Shown here in pieces: positions 17,197 to 26,613 of a stretch of 64,000 nucleotides of DNA. Within the stretch, counting starts at the first letter, position 1. Every line of letters begins with the position of its first letter. The notes beneath the pieces were generated by a model, which was given only the letters and a program-made list of their open reading frames with translations, ran no database searches and was not told where the DNA came from. The translations under genes were made by a program, and so were the position numbers. Source of the stretch: Chryseobacterium aquifrigidense (GTDB taxonomy: Bacteria > Bacteroidota > Bacteroidia > Flavobacteriales > Weeksellaceae); assembly GCF_006716485.1 (NCBI RefSeq), contig NZ_VFPD01000001.1, positions 2,710,008 to 2,774,007 on the forward strand, given 5' to 3'.

Positions 17197-18807
17197 ATGA
17201 AAAGAAATTTATTACTAGCTGGTTTACTTACCACCTTTTCCCTGGTAGCAAAATCACAAGTGGGGATCAATACAACTAATCCTCAGGGAGTATTTAACAT
17301 TGACGGATTAAAAAATAATCCAACAACGGGAGTGCCTACAGCAGTTCAGGCTGCAGATGATCTGGTGATGACTTCTAATGGTAATCTGGGACTGGGGCTT
17401 ACCGCTCCCGGTACCACACTGGATGTGAAAGGGGCTATTACCAACCGTGAAACTGCTTTAGCTGTAGCGGGGAATGCCGTTACTATTCCGGCTAATGTGA
17501 GTTTGGTAAGACTTACCGGAGCTGCTACAGCCAATGTCGCCATTTCTGCATTTGCTGCTCCTAATCCCGGACAGCGCCTTATTGTCTACAATAATACCAC
17601 AGGTGGATTTGGTGCTACGCTGGATGGGACTACCGTTCCTAACGGCAAAGCGCTGGAATTTATTTTCAGTAATTCATTCTGGAGATCTACGGATGGCGGA
17701 TCTGCAGGAGCTACCCCGGTAAATCTCTATACTGCAGACGGTACTCTTGCAGGAAACAGAGTTGTAACTACTGCCGGAAATTCTCTTTCTTTCACCAATG
17801 GTTCCAATAACGTGTACGTTGGAACAACGGGTACTGAAGGGACTGTAAAAGCAACCGGCTCTTCAAGAGGATCATTTATTGCAACTGGTGGTGCTGCTGC
17901 TCTAAACATGTATGTAGATAATAATGCAAAGGCACAGATTACCACAACAGGAACCAATACCGGTATGGATATAGGTGCCGCCACAGCAGATCCTGTAAGT
18001 ATTATTACCAATAACACGCAAAGAGTTATTGTAACCAGTACCGGAAATGTAGGAGTAAATGTTGTGACCCCCGATCCTTCTGCTATACTGGATCTTAATG
18101 GGATCAACAGGGGACTTCTATTGCCCCGGGTATTTTTGGGTTCAATAACAGATGCTACTAACGTACCAACTCCAGCTACTGGCCTTATGGTCTATAATTA
18201 TAACACAGCATTAACTCCTTATGGCCAGGGAATTTATTATAATTCAGGAACTTCGGCAGCACCAAACTGGGACAAGCTATCCCCTCAGAAAAGCGATTTC
18301 ATTTTATCTGCAGTGGTGTTTTCTGCTGCAACAAGTCCCGTAGACCAGGCAGCAACAGGAACCGCACCAACACCAGTAGTTGTAGATAATGTAAATATTG
18401 GATTAACTACCACTGTCACAGTTCCGCCTAATTCTACTGCTAAGATATTAATGACCTACAATGTTCCTATGGGTACTTATCCTGCAGGAGCTACCAGTGG
18501 TAACACTAATGTGAATGGATATTTTGGTATTCGTTTTCTTAAAGATGGAGTAGAAGCACAGGAAGGTTCTCGAAAATATGCTATTCCTTATGCAAGTGCA
18601 GGTTCGCATATGATGAGTGTAACGGGGAATTTCACGGAGACTATAGTTAATAATGGCTCATCCCCTCTTAACATCGTATATACTCTGAATGGCTATGTGG
18701 AAAGTACAGAAACAGCCGTGAGGTTTAATATGTGGGCATCCTCAGGAGATAATTTTAACTGGGGTAAGGGATCTCTTACAGGAACTGTCTTTGTAAAGCC
18801 TAATTAG
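17197..18807 (+). CDS. Secreted fibre-like repeat protein 4
   Basis: A 536-residue paralogue with the shared signal peptide and QVGINTTNPQGVFNIDG start. Residues 1 to about 285 are nearly identical to fibre 1 (same order of LGLGLTAPGTTLDVKG, then a GNRVVTTAGNSLSF block). After VGVNVVTPDPSAILDL it switches to the GLLLPRV / ATGLMVYN / GIYYNSGTSAAPNW module seen in fibre 3. It ends in a 175-residue beta-rich domain (from KSDFILSAVVF) found only here in the window, with a jelly-roll-like pattern. The junctions coincide with the ends of conserved blocks, as expected from module exchange. Confidence 0.75.
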   Translation: MKRNLLLAGLLTTFSLVAKSQVGINTTNPQGVFNIDGLKNNPTTGVPTAVQAADDLVMTSNGNLGLGLTAPGTTLDVKGAITNRETALAVAGNAVTIPANVSLVRLTGAATANVAISAFAAPNPGQRLIVYNNTTGGFGATLDGTTVPNGKALEFIFSNSFWRSTDGGSAGATPVNLYTADGTLAGNRVVTTAGNSLSFTNGSNNVYVGTTGTEGTVKATGSSRGSFIATGGAAALNMYVDNNAKAQITTTGTNTGMDIGAATADPVSIITNNTQRVIVTSTGNVGVNVVTPDPSAILDLNGINRGLLLPRVFLGSITDATNVPTPATGLMVYNYNTALTPYGQGIYYNSGTSAAPNWDKLSPQKSDFILSAVVFSAATSPVDQAATGTAPTPVVVDNVNIGLTTTVTVPPNSTAKILMTYNVPMGTYPAGATSGNTNVNGYFGIRFLKDGVEAQEGSRKYAIPYASAGSHMMSVTGNFTETIVNNGSSPLNIVYTLNGYVESTETAVRFNMWASSGDNFNWGKGSLTGTVFVKPN

Positions 18808-18828
18808 AAAGATTAATAATTACTATAT

Positions 18829-18863
18829 AGATCTTTTGAGGGAAACTTCAAAAGATCTTTTTA
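18829..18863 (+). terminator. Terminator of fibre gene 4
   Basis: Arms AGATCTTTTGA (18829-18839) and complement (18848-18858) with an 8-nt loop, followed by TTTTATTTTA. Confidence 0.8.
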
Positions 18864-18960
18864 TTTTATAGAATCAATAAATACAGTATTTTACACTTTA
18901 TTGACGTATCTCTTTAATTAATTTCTGAGATTAATTATTAACAAAGGGTTCCTTATGGAT

Positions 18961-19030
18961 AGCCCTTCGACGGGCTCAGGGTGACAACCCGGATACCAAC
19001 CGAAATTTTTAAACATTGTCAGGCTGAGCC
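18961..19030. repeat. Palindromic repeat containing CCCTTCGACGGGCTCAGG
   Basis: A small hairpin AGCCC-TTCGAC-GGGCT (18961-18976) is followed by GGCTCAGGGTGACAA (18973-18987). That segment pairs with TTGTCAGGCTGAGCC (19016-19030) at 13 of 15 positions. This type of sequence recurs in many bacterial genomes as dispersed repeats. It lies between the convergent ends of fibre 4 and regulator 2. Confidence 0.6.
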
Positions 19031-19173
19031 TTTCTATGCTGTGATGACTCAATAATTGATAGGTCTATAACTTTACATAAGGGCATTTGATGATACTTTT
19101 GGGGACAAATTTATATCAGATCCCTTTAATGGCAAAAAGCAGCTATAATTGGATTACAACCAATATAACTTTA

Positions 19174-20652
19174 TTAATTATCTACCAGAGATTTAAGGAA
19201 TTGATAGAGATCTACATCTGATCCGAGGTTGAGTTTTTTTCTCAATCTGCCTTTCTTTATCTGCACGGATCTGTGCTGCATAAAAGTAAACTCAGCAATG
19301 TCCTTAGAAGAGAATCCTAACCAAATTAAAGCACAGAATGCAAGATTATCTTTGGTTAAATCCGGATTGATTGCCAGTAGTTTTTGAGAAACATTAGGAT
19401 AAACTTCATGAAATTTTTCCAAAAAACTGATATCATTATTTTTAGCCAATTGAATTAAATCTTCATGCACCCCTGAAATTCTTTTCTCCAATATTTTAGT
19501 TTCATCTTCTTTTCTGGAAATTATTTCCTTGCTTTCCAATATCAGTTTCTTTTTTTTATTATTCTGATAATATAAATAAGCCAGTAATATCAAACCTAAA
19601 GAAACTACAATACTGATATAAATGAGTATCTTTTTTTTGAGTGTTTTATTTTCTTCTGTTTTTTCCTTTTCTATTGTTTTTATAGAGAGCTCTGCCCCTT
19701 TGGTTTGTGAGTTTTCCAGGCTGTCTTTTAGTTTTATATAATGCTCCAGATATTCTTTTTCCTTTTCTACATTACCAGAGTTTTTATAGCATTCTATTAA
19801 AAGCTTATATATATTTTTAGAGTGCTCAATAGTTGTTAATTTTTTATTGTATTCCAGAGCCTTATCTAAGTATAGTATTGCCTTTTCATAATTTTTTTCT
19901 TTAAAAAAATATTGTGCATAATAGTAATAAAAAACAGATATCTGATAGCTATTAGGTTCGTGCTTATTTTTGCTTATTATATCCACTCCCTGATCCAGAT
20001 AGGTTTTAGCCTCATGCTGGCTGGGTTGATATTCAATATAATGATTAGCAATTTGAGAGGTAGTGCTTAAGCTTTCATACAATAGAGATGATTGCTTTAG
20101 ATAATAGAGCGCTGAATCCAGGTCTTTTTTCTCATAAAGAAGATTGGCACGTAAAGTATAAACGTAAGATAAAAACTTCCCTTTTCTATCTTTATCCTCA
20201 ATTTTATTTCCATAATAGCCTCCTTTAGAATTATACTTCAGACCTGTATCGTACAGTTTCAGGATATAATAAGCCTGAGAATATTCCTGATAGAGCTTGG
20301 CAATGGTAAAAAAATCAATCTCACTTTCATTTTTATGCCATATGCTTTCTGCTATATTGAGATTTTTTATACTTTCTTCTGCATTTCCTAAATTCCAGTT
20401 TTGATTGGCAATATTAATGTGAGCCCAAATTATTCCTCTTGCATAATTTTCTTTTTTCATTTTTTCCAACATCTCCTTATTCCAAAGAATAATTTTTTCT
20501 CTGGGAATATTGTTTTTCCCCATTTCTTTAGGTTTATTCAAAAGAATGGAGTCATACGCTTTATATTTAGTAGTTTGGGAAAACAGCAGTACAGATGAGA
20601 AAAAAAGCCCAACTGTGAATAAAAACTGAAATAAGTATTTAAAGTATTTCAT
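19174..20652 (-). CDS. TPR / transmembrane / LuxR-type HTH regulator 2
   Basis: A 492-residue intact paralogue of the frameshifted regulator at 9724-11180. It has a signal peptide (about 1-25, ending LLFSQ), helical TPR-like repeats over residues 30-330, a single membrane helix near 343-365 (ILIYISIVVSLGLILLAYLY), a coiled coil, and a C-terminal LuxR/FixJ-like HTH (NLAFCALIWLGFSSKDIAEF, then RSVQIKKGRLRKKLNL). Such Bacteroidota proteins would sense in the periplasm and bind DNA from the membrane. Its position at the end of the fibre cluster makes the fibre promoters likely targets; this is inferred. Confidence 0.82.
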   Translation of the reverse strand: MKYFKYLFQFLFTVGLFFSSVLLFSQTTKYKAYDSILLNKPKEMGKNNIPREKIILWNKEMLEKMKKENYARGIIWAHINIANQNWNLGNAEESIKNLNIAESIWHKNESEIDFFTIAKLYQEYSQAYYILKLYDTGLKYNSKGGYYGNKIEDKDRKGKFLSYVYTLRANLLYEKKDLDSALYYLKQSSLLYESLSTTSQIANHYIEYQPSQHEAKTYLDQGVDIISKNKHEPNSYQISVFYYYYAQYFFKEKNYEKAILYLDKALEYNKKLTTIEHSKNIYKLLIECYKNSGNVEKEKEYLEHYIKLKDSLENSQTKGAELSIKTIEKEKTEENKTLKKKILIYISIVVSLGLILLAYLYYQNNKKKKLILESKEIISRKEDETKILEKRISGVHEDLIQLAKNNDISFLEKFHEVYPNVSQKLLAINPDLTKDNLAFCALIWLGFSSKDIAEFTFMQHRSVQIKKGRLRKKLNLGSDVDLYQFLKSLVDN

Positions 20653-20838
20653 TGAATGCTAAAATAAAAATATTTTCATAAAAAATATTAAATTAATTAA
20701 ATATAAACATATTTTACCGATTAAATATGTGTATAATCAAATTATTTTACTCAATTTATTGAGGGTGAGAAATCTCCTGAAATGCTATAAATAGCATAAG
20801 GATTAGAAATTACAGCAAAAAAAGATAAGCCGGTATAA

Positions 20839-20872
20839 AAAACCGCTTTAAACATTCGTTTAAAGCGGTTTT
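20839..20872 (-). terminator. Terminator of dnaK
   Basis: Perfect arms AAAACCGCTTTAAA (20839-20852) and complement (20859-20872) with a 6-nt loop, 32 bp beyond the dnaK stop. Confidence 0.88.
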
Positions 20873-20903
20873 AAATTATTTATTATGTATATTAAAACAA
20901 TAA

Positions 20904-22802
20904 TTATTTTACTTCTTCAAAGTCTGCATCCTGTACATCCTCAGCTCCGGCGTTTCCACCTGCATTCTGAGCACCTGCACCTGCATCAGCACCTGGCTGT
21001 TGACCTGCTGCATATAATTCTTCAGAAGCTGCCATCCAGGCTGCATCTAACGCTTCAGTTTTAGCTTTTACGTCATCAGCATTTTTAGCTTCGAAGGCTG
21101 TTTTTAATTCTGCATGAGCTGCTTCGATAGCTGCTTTTTTGTCAGCAGAAAGTTTTTCACCGAATTCTTTCAGTTGTTTTTCAGTCTGGAAGATCAATCC
21201 GTCAGCTTTGTTAAAGATTTCAACTTCTTCTTTTCTCTTAGCATCTGCTGCAGAGTTTTCCTGAGCTTCTTTCTTCATTCTTTCGATTTCTTCGTCAGAA
21301 AGACCTGAAGAAGCCTGGATTTTGATAGACTGTTCTTTTCCAGTTCCTTTATCTTTAGCAGATACACTTAGGATACCGTTAGCATCAATATCGAATGTTA
21401 CTTCAATTTGAGGAACTCCTCTTGGTGCTGGTGGGATATCCTGAAGATCGAATCTACCGATTTCCTTGTTATCGTTGAACATTGCTCTTTCACCCTGTCC
21501 TACTCTGATGCTTACAGCCGGCTGGTTGTCAGAAGCTGTAGAGAATACTTCAGATTTCTTAGTTGGGATGGTAGTGTTCGCTTCAATTAATTTAGTAAAT
21601 ACAGAACCCATAGTTTCGATACCTAAAGAAAGTGGAGTAACGTCAAGTAGTAATACATCTTTTACATCACCTGTCAATACACCTCCCTGGATAGCTGCAC
21701 CAATAGCTACAACCTCATCCGGGTTAACTCCTTTAGATGGTTTTTTACCGAAGAATTTTTCTACTTCTTCCTGGATGATCGGGATTCTTGTAGAACCACC
21801 TACCAGGATTACTTCGTCGATATCAGAAGTTGATAAACCAGCATCTTTTAATGCTTTAGCAACAGGCTCCATAGATCTTCTTACAAGATCAGCAGATAAT
21901 TGCTCGAATTTAGCTTTTGTTAAAGTCTTCACTAAGTGTTTAGGACCTGTAGCAGTAGCTGTGATATAAGGTAGGTTGATTTCAGTCTGAGGAGAAGAAG
22001 ATAATTCAATTTTAGCTTTTTCAGCAGCTTCTTTCAATCTTTGAAGAGCAATGGCGTCCGCTTTTAAATCTACCCCTTCTTCAGCTTTGAATTCGTCAGC
22101 CATCCAGTTGATGATCACATCATCAAAGTCATCACCTCCTAAGTGCGTATCTCCGTTTGTAGACAATACTTCGAATACACCGTCTCCCAAATCAAGGATA
22201 GAGATATCGAAAGTACCACCACCAAGGTCATATACTGCGATTTTCTGATCTTTATGGTTTTTATCAAGACCGTAAGCTAACGCTGCAGCTGTAGGCTCGT
22301 TGATAATTCTTTCTACTTTAAGACCTGCAATTTCTCCGGCTTCTTTAGTAGCTTGTCTTTGTGCATCGTTGAAGTATGCAGGAACAGTAATTACTGCTCT
22401 GGTTACTTCCTGTCCAAGGTAATCTTCAGCAGTTTTCTTCATTTTCTGAAGAGTCATTGCAGAAATTTCCTGTGGAGTATATTCTCTGTCGTCGATTTTT
22501 ACTTTTACTGTATCGTTTGGTCCGGCAACTACTTTATAAGGTACTCTTGTGATTTCAGAAGCATCATCTTTAAAGTGAGTTCCGATAAATCTTTTGATAG
22601 AGTAAACAGTTTTTGTTGGATTCGTTACAGCCTGTCTTTTTGCAGGATCACCTACTTTTCTTTCTCCGTCTTCCGTAAAAGCTACGATAGAAGGAGTAGT
22701 TCTCTTACCTTCTGCGTTAGGAATAACAACAGGGTCTTTACCCTCCATTACAGCAACACAAGAGTTGGTTGTTCCTAAGTCAATTCCAATTATTTTACTC
22801 AT
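20904..22802 (-). CDS. dnaK: Chaperone DnaK (Hsp70)
   Basis: A 632-residue Hsp70. The N-terminal ATPase domain shows the phosphate-binding motifs [36 protein letters not shown] and [14 protein letters not shown]. The linker [17 protein letters not shown] leads into the substrate-binding domain. The C-terminus is Gly/Ala/Gln-rich and ends ADFEEVK, like the conserved EEVD-type tail of DnaK. It folds and protects cytoplasmic proteins together with DnaJ and GrpE, neither of which is next to it here. It is a single-gene unit with its own terminator and a long upstream region. Confidence 0.98.
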   Translation of the reverse strand: MSKIIGIDLGTTNSCVAVMEGKDPVVIPNAEGKRTTPSIVAFTEDGERKVGDPAKRQAVTNPTKTVYSIKRFIGTHFKDDASEITRVPYKVVAGPNDTVKVKIDDREYTPQEISAMTLQKMKKTAEDYLGQEVTRAVITVPAYFNDAQRQATKEAGEIAGLKVERIINEPTAAALAYGLDKNHKDQKIAVYDLGGGTFDISILDLGDGVFEVLSTNGDTHLGGDDFDDVIINWMADEFKAEEGVDLKADAIALQRLKEAAEKAKIELSSSPQTEINLPYITATATGPKHLVKTLTKAKFEQLSADLVRRSMEPVAKALKDAGLSTSDIDEVILVGGSTRIPIIQEEVEKFFGKKPSKGVNPDEVVAIGAAIQGGVLTGDVKDVLLLDVTPLSLGIETMGSVFTKLIEANTTIPTKKSEVFSTASDNQPAVSIRVGQGERAMFNDNKEIGRFDLQDIPPAPRGVPQIEVTFDIDANGILSVSAKDKGTGKEQSIKIQASSGLSDEEIERMKKEAQENSAADAKRKEEVEIFNKADGLIFQTEKQLKEFGEKLSADKKAAIEAAHAELKTAFEAKNADDVKAKTEALDAAWMAASEELYAAGQQPGADAGAGAQNAGGNAGAEDVQDADFEEVK

Positions 22803-23275
22803 AATATTTTATATTTTTTCTATTTTTAATTTAATTTACACTCTCAATTTCTCAATATCTGTACCATTCGAAAAATTATGACAAAATGACACAATAAAAA
22901 TAAAAACCCCGATAAATTGGAGTTTTATATGATTTAATATGGAAATTTTTTCCTGTAAGATTTTATCAGAATGCCATCAGTAAGACTTCTGATTCTTTGT
23001 AATCGTTATTTGAGATTTTTTCTTGTAGTTTTTCTATATAGACACAATAAGACACAATAAACTGTCATAGCTGGCCAGATATATTCTATCATTTTCGTCA
23101 TAAAAAGAGGATCATGTCAATATGAATTGCATAAAAATACACTGATTATCAATGTAATTATTATTAATCCTACAGATTAATTCACCAATCTTCAAAAATT
23201 AATCAAAGTTTAACCTAAGAAATAGAGGAAGAATCTTCACGAATGATTATTTTTGATAAAATATACACATTTAGA
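22803..23275. other. Divergent promoter region between dnaK and ppk
   Basis: 473 bp without a gene. The decamer GACACAATAA occurs at 22888-22897 and twice in tandem at 23041-23060. TCATTTTG, one mismatch from TAnnTTTG on the dnaK strand, overlaps the first copy region (22882-22889). The ppk -7 box is at 23248-23255. Confidence 0.5.
23248..23255 (+). promoter_or_regulatory. -7 box of ppk-ppx
   Basis: TATTTTTG matches TAnnTTTG fully. It overlaps an upstream in-frame ATG (23243), which shows that the real start is the ATG at 23276. Confidence 0.55.
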
Positions 23276-25348
23276 ATGTCAATACACTTTAATCCTAGAG
23301 ATATTACATGGCTTGCCTTTAATGAAAGAGTTTTGCAGGAAGCCATGGATGAAAAAGTTCCCTTACATTTAAGAATACGTTTTCTCGGAATTTTCTCCAA
23401 TAATTTAGATGAATTTTTTAGAGTACGTGTTGCCGGATTAAAGCGCGCCATGGATTTTAAGGAAAAAGTGATTGCTGAATCTTTTTATCAGCCGCCATCC
23501 AAGATCCTTCAGAGAATCAATGAGATTGTGATGAGACAACAGCTGAATTTCGATAAGACCTGGAAAAAAATCCAGACCGAAATGGCTGAGCATAAAGTTT
23601 TCATTAAAAATTCCAAAAATCTGACAGCAAAACAAAAAGAATTTGTCAGACAATATTTCGATGAAGTGGTAGAATCCAATGTAATCCCGATTCTTCTTCA
23701 TGAAAACACACCTATGCCCTATCTGAGAGACAAAAGTCTTTATCTGGGAGTGGCCATGAGAAAAAAAGACTGGCAGTATTCCAGCAATTATGCGATTATT
23801 GAAATTCCGTCCCGTTTTGTAGGAAGATTCGTATTGCTGCCAACAGAAGATCCTGAAGAGAAAAATGTAATGCTTCTGGAGGATGTAATCACCTTCAACC
23901 TTCCGCACATATTTTCTTATTTCGGGTATGATGAATTTGCGGCTAATGCATTTAAAGTAACAAAGGATGCCGAACTGGATCTTGATAATGATATCAGAAC
24001 CAACTTCGCAGAAAAAATAGAAAAAGGACTTAAAAACAGAAGAAAGGGAAAACCTACCCGTTTTGTTTTTGATAAAGATATGGATAAAGCTCTGCTGGAA
24101 CTCCTTATCAGAAAGCTGAACCTGACTAAGAAGGACAGCATCATTCCCGGAGGAAAAATTCATAATTTCAAACATTTCATGGATTTCCCTGATGTTTTTG
24201 AAAAGTATGAAAGACCTGTTGAAAGAACTTCTTTTACGCATCAGGCTTTTGAACATGGGGAAAGGGTGACAGATGTGATTTTAAAAAACGATGTACTCCT
24301 TACTTTCCCTTACCATAAGTATAATCCGGTGATTGATCTTCTCCGTGAGGCTGCTATGGATCCTGATGTAAAATCAATACAGATTACAGCGTACCGTCTG
24401 GCAAGCAGTTCAAAAATCATTAATGCCCTGATCTATGCAGCCAGAAATGGTAAAGAAGTAACGGTAATGCTGGAGCTTCAGGCAAGATTTGATGAAGAAT
24501 CCAATCTGGAATGGAAAGATATGCTGGAACCCGAAGGAATTACGGTGCTTGTCGGCATTCCAAACAAAAAAGTACATGCCAAACTTTGTGTCATCAAAAA
24601 GAGAGCACACAATAAAACAATTCAGTATGGCTTTGTAAGTACCGGTAATTTCAATGAAAAAACAGCCAGAATATATGGTGATCACCTGCTCCTTACTGCT
24701 GACCGGGGCATTATGGCAGATATCAATAAAGTATTCAATGTATTAAAGAAACCAAAAGATGACTTTATTCCTATTTTGAAAACTTGTAAAAATTTATTAG
24801 TTTGCCCTCAGTTTATGCGTGAAAAGATTGTTCACCATATCGATAAAGAAATTGAAGAAGCCAAGGCAGGGCGAAGAGCAGAAATCATCGTTAAAGTAAA
24901 TTCAATGAGTGACCGTGCTCTGATTGAAAAAATATATGAAGCTGCTAAGGCCGGAGTGGTGACCAGAATGATTGTAAGAGGTATCTATTGTGCCGTAAAT
25001 CAAAAGGAATTCAAAGAAAAAATAAAAGCCATCAGTATTGTAGACGAATATCTGGAACATGCCAGAGTTATGTATTTTTATAATAAAGGGGCCGAAGATA
25101 TGTACATTTCTTCCGCAGACTGGATGACAAGAAACCTTGACTACAGAATTGAAGCTGCTGCTAAAATCACTGATAAGAACCTTAAGAAGGAATTAAAAGA
25201 GATTCTGGACATCCAGCTTAAAGATAACGTAAAAGCAAGGATTTTAGACAAAAAGCTGAGCAATGAATACGTAAGAAATGATAAACACGAATGCCGATCA
25301 CAAATAGAAACCTATAAATATTTAAAAGCTAAAACAAGCAAGAAATGA
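23276..25348 (+). CDS. ppk1: Polyphosphate kinase 1
   Basis: A 690-residue PPK1 starting MSIHFNPRDITWLAFNERVL, the usual N-domain opening of the family. It reversibly polymerises the gamma-phosphate of ATP into inorganic polyphosphate through a phospho-histidine. The catalytic His lies in KKVHAKLCVIKKR, with the second conserved His in YLEHARVMYFYN and Arg/Lys-rich ATP-binding segments such as FVSTGNFNEKTARIYGDH. Length is normal. The stop overlaps the ppx start by four bases (ATGA), so the two are translationally coupled. Confidence 0.95.
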   Translation: MSIHFNPRDITWLAFNERVLQEAMDEKVPLHLRIRFLGIFSNNLDEFFRVRVAGLKRAMDFKEKVIAESFYQPPSKILQRINEIVMRQQLNFDKTWKKIQTEMAEHKVFIKNSKNLTAKQKEFVRQYFDEVVESNVIPILLHENTPMPYLRDKSLYLGVAMRKKDWQYSSNYAIIEIPSRFVGRFVLLPTEDPEEKNVMLLEDVITFNLPHIFSYFGYDEFAANAFKVTKDAELDLDNDIRTNFAEKIEKGLKNRRKGKPTRFVFDKDMDKALLELLIRKLNLTKKDSIIPGGKIHNFKHFMDFPDVFEKYERPVERTSFTHQAFEHGERVTDVILKNDVLLTFPYHKYNPVIDLLREAAMDPDVKSIQITAYRLASSSKIINALIYAARNGKEVTVMLELQARFDEESNLEWKDMLEPEGITVLVGIPNKKVHAKLCVIKKRAHNKTIQYGFVSTGNFNEKTARIYGDHLLLTADRGIMADINKVFNVLKKPKDDFIPILKTCKNLLVCPQFMREKIVHHIDKEIEEAKAGRRAEIIVKVNSMSDRALIEKIYEAAKAGVVTRMIVRGIYCAVNQKEFKEKIKAISIVDEYLEHARVMYFYNKGAEDMYISSADWMTRNLDYRIEAAAKITDKNLKKELKEILDIQLKDNVKARILDKKLSNEYVRNDKHECRSQIETYKYLKAKTSKK

Positions 25349-26229
25349 AGATAGCAGCGATAGACATAGGGAGTAATGCAGCCCGCCTTCTGATCAATGA
25401 AGTGAAGATCAATAACAGAAAACCTGAATTCATCAAGCTGAACCTTCTCAGAATTCCTCTGAGACTGGGAATGGATGTTTTCACGATAGGAAAGATAGGT
25501 CCGGAAAGAGAAAAAATGGTCATTGATTCCATGAAAATCTTCAGTGACCTGATGAAAATATATAAAGTAGACCACTACAGGGCCTGTGCTACCAGTGCTA
25601 TGCGTGATGCTGCCAACGGTAATGAAATTATCAATCTGGTAAAAAATACCTCGGGAATTAATATCGAAATCATTTCCGGTGATGAAGAAGCTACTTTGAT
25701 CTACGAAAATCATGTTGCAGAAGGTCTCGACAAAGAATTCGCCTATTTATACATTGATGTGGGTGGAGGTTCTACAGAGCTTACCTTCTACGAAAATGGA
25801 AAAATGGTTTACGAAAAATCTTTCAATATTGGAACGATCCGACTTCTCAACAATCTTGTTACAATGGACAACTGGAAAGAAATGAAGGATGAAATCAAGA
25901 AAAATATAGTCAGTAAAAAACCAATTGTAGCCATTGGTTCGGGAGGAAATATCAACAAGGTATTCTCCATGAGCAAGACCAAAGACGGGAAACCAATGTC
26001 TCTGTCTCATCTGAAAAAGGTTTACAAAGAATTCAATGAGCTTTCCGTAGAAGAAAGAATGACCAATTATAACCTGAGAGAAGACCGTGCCGACGTACTG
26101 GTACATGCGCTGGGCATCTTCAACAATGTGATGTCATGGTCTGATATCAACAGAATTTTTGTTCCTAAAATTTCTGTAGCAGACGGACTGATCCATAATA
26201 TTTACAGCCAGTTACAGCACAAAAAGTAA
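25345..26229 (+). CDS. ppx: Exopolyphosphatase / GppA family phosphatase
   Basis: A 294-residue member of the Ppx/GppA family (ASKHA fold). Phosphate-binding loops are IAAIDIGSNAARLLI near the start and YLYIDVGGGSTELTFY near 135, with the acidic ISGDEEA motif near 112. The family hydrolyses polyphosphate ends or pppGpp. This is the short single-module form (about 300 residues) common in Bacteroidota, without the C-terminal HD-like domain of E. coli Ppx. It is coupled to ppk1 by a 4-base overlap, so polyphosphate synthesis and breakdown are made from one mRNA. Confidence 0.9.
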   Translation: MKIAAIDIGSNAARLLINEVKINNRKPEFIKLNLLRIPLRLGMDVFTIGKIGPEREKMVIDSMKIFSDLMKIYKVDHYRACATSAMRDAANGNEIINLVKNTSGINIEIISGDEEATLIYENHVAEGLDKEFAYLYIDVGGGSTELTFYENGKMVYEKSFNIGTIRLLNNLVTMDNWKEMKDEIKKNIVSKKPIVAIGSGGNINKVFSMSKTKDGKPMSLSHLKKVYKEFNELSVEERMTNYNLREDRADVLVHALGIFNNVMSWSDINRIFVPKISVADGLIHNIYSQLQHKK

Positions 26230-26249
26230 CAGCAGATAACAATATTGTA

Positions 26250-26277
26250 AAGCCAGCCATTAAGCTGGTTTTTTATT
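26250..26277 (+). terminator. Terminator of ppk-ppx
   Basis: Stem AGCCAGC / GCTGGTT (one G-T pair) with a 6-nt loop followed by TTTTTATTTT. Confidence 0.7.
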
Positions 26278-26369
26278 TTGGCATCCATTTCCCGCAATAT
26301 TATTGTGAACGGGATGAAGGCCTTCGAACATAGTTGATAAACGACGAAGCAGTCTCTTATGTTATTAAG

Positions 26370-26434
26370 TTTTGGCTAAAGCCAATAGGAAGATTTGCCA
26401 TTTTTAAAGGTGGGTTAAAACCCACCCCTATTGA
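26370..26434 (+). repeat. GGCTAAAGCC double-hairpin element, copy 1
   Basis: Two palindromes in fixed order: TTTTGGCTAAAGCCAATAGG (26370-26389) and then GGTGGGTTAAAACCCACC (26409-26426) ending CCTATTGA. In this copy the second palindrome has diverged from GGGCTAAAGCCC by compensating changes that keep the stem. Other copies are at 45768, 46622, 46773 and 52002. Confidence 0.75.
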
Positions 26435-26447
26435 ATTTAATAATACA

Positions 26448-26542
26448 ACTTTTTACTTTTTACTTTTTACTTTTTACTTTTTACTTTTTACTTTTTACTT
26501 TTTACTTTTTACTTTTTACTTTTTACTTTTTACTTTTTACTT
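26448..26542 (+). repeat. Heptanucleotide tandem repeat (ACTTTTT)13
   Basis: Thirteen perfect tandem copies of ACTTTTT plus a partial unit, 71 bp before the start of the Rossmann protein gene. The long Phe/Leu/Thr frame it creates is an artefact of the repeat. Such arrays change length by slippage and may alter the spacing of an upstream promoter. Confidence 0.9.
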
Positions 26543-26613
26543 AATAAAAACTTTTCCAGATTTTAAAGTAAAACCTCATCTTCATCCGTCATACCCATAT
26601 CAATAGCAAAGCA

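Noticed and set aside
8206..18807. Prophage or contractile injection system origin of the fibre genes
   Set aside because: VGIGT repeats occur in tail fibres, but each protein has its own Sec signal peptide, and no tail, baseplate, lysis or integrase genes are present nearby.
26334..26606. 90-codon frame rich in Phe, Leu and Thr
   Set aside because: Created by the ACTTTTT array, which has no stop in this frame; not a gene.
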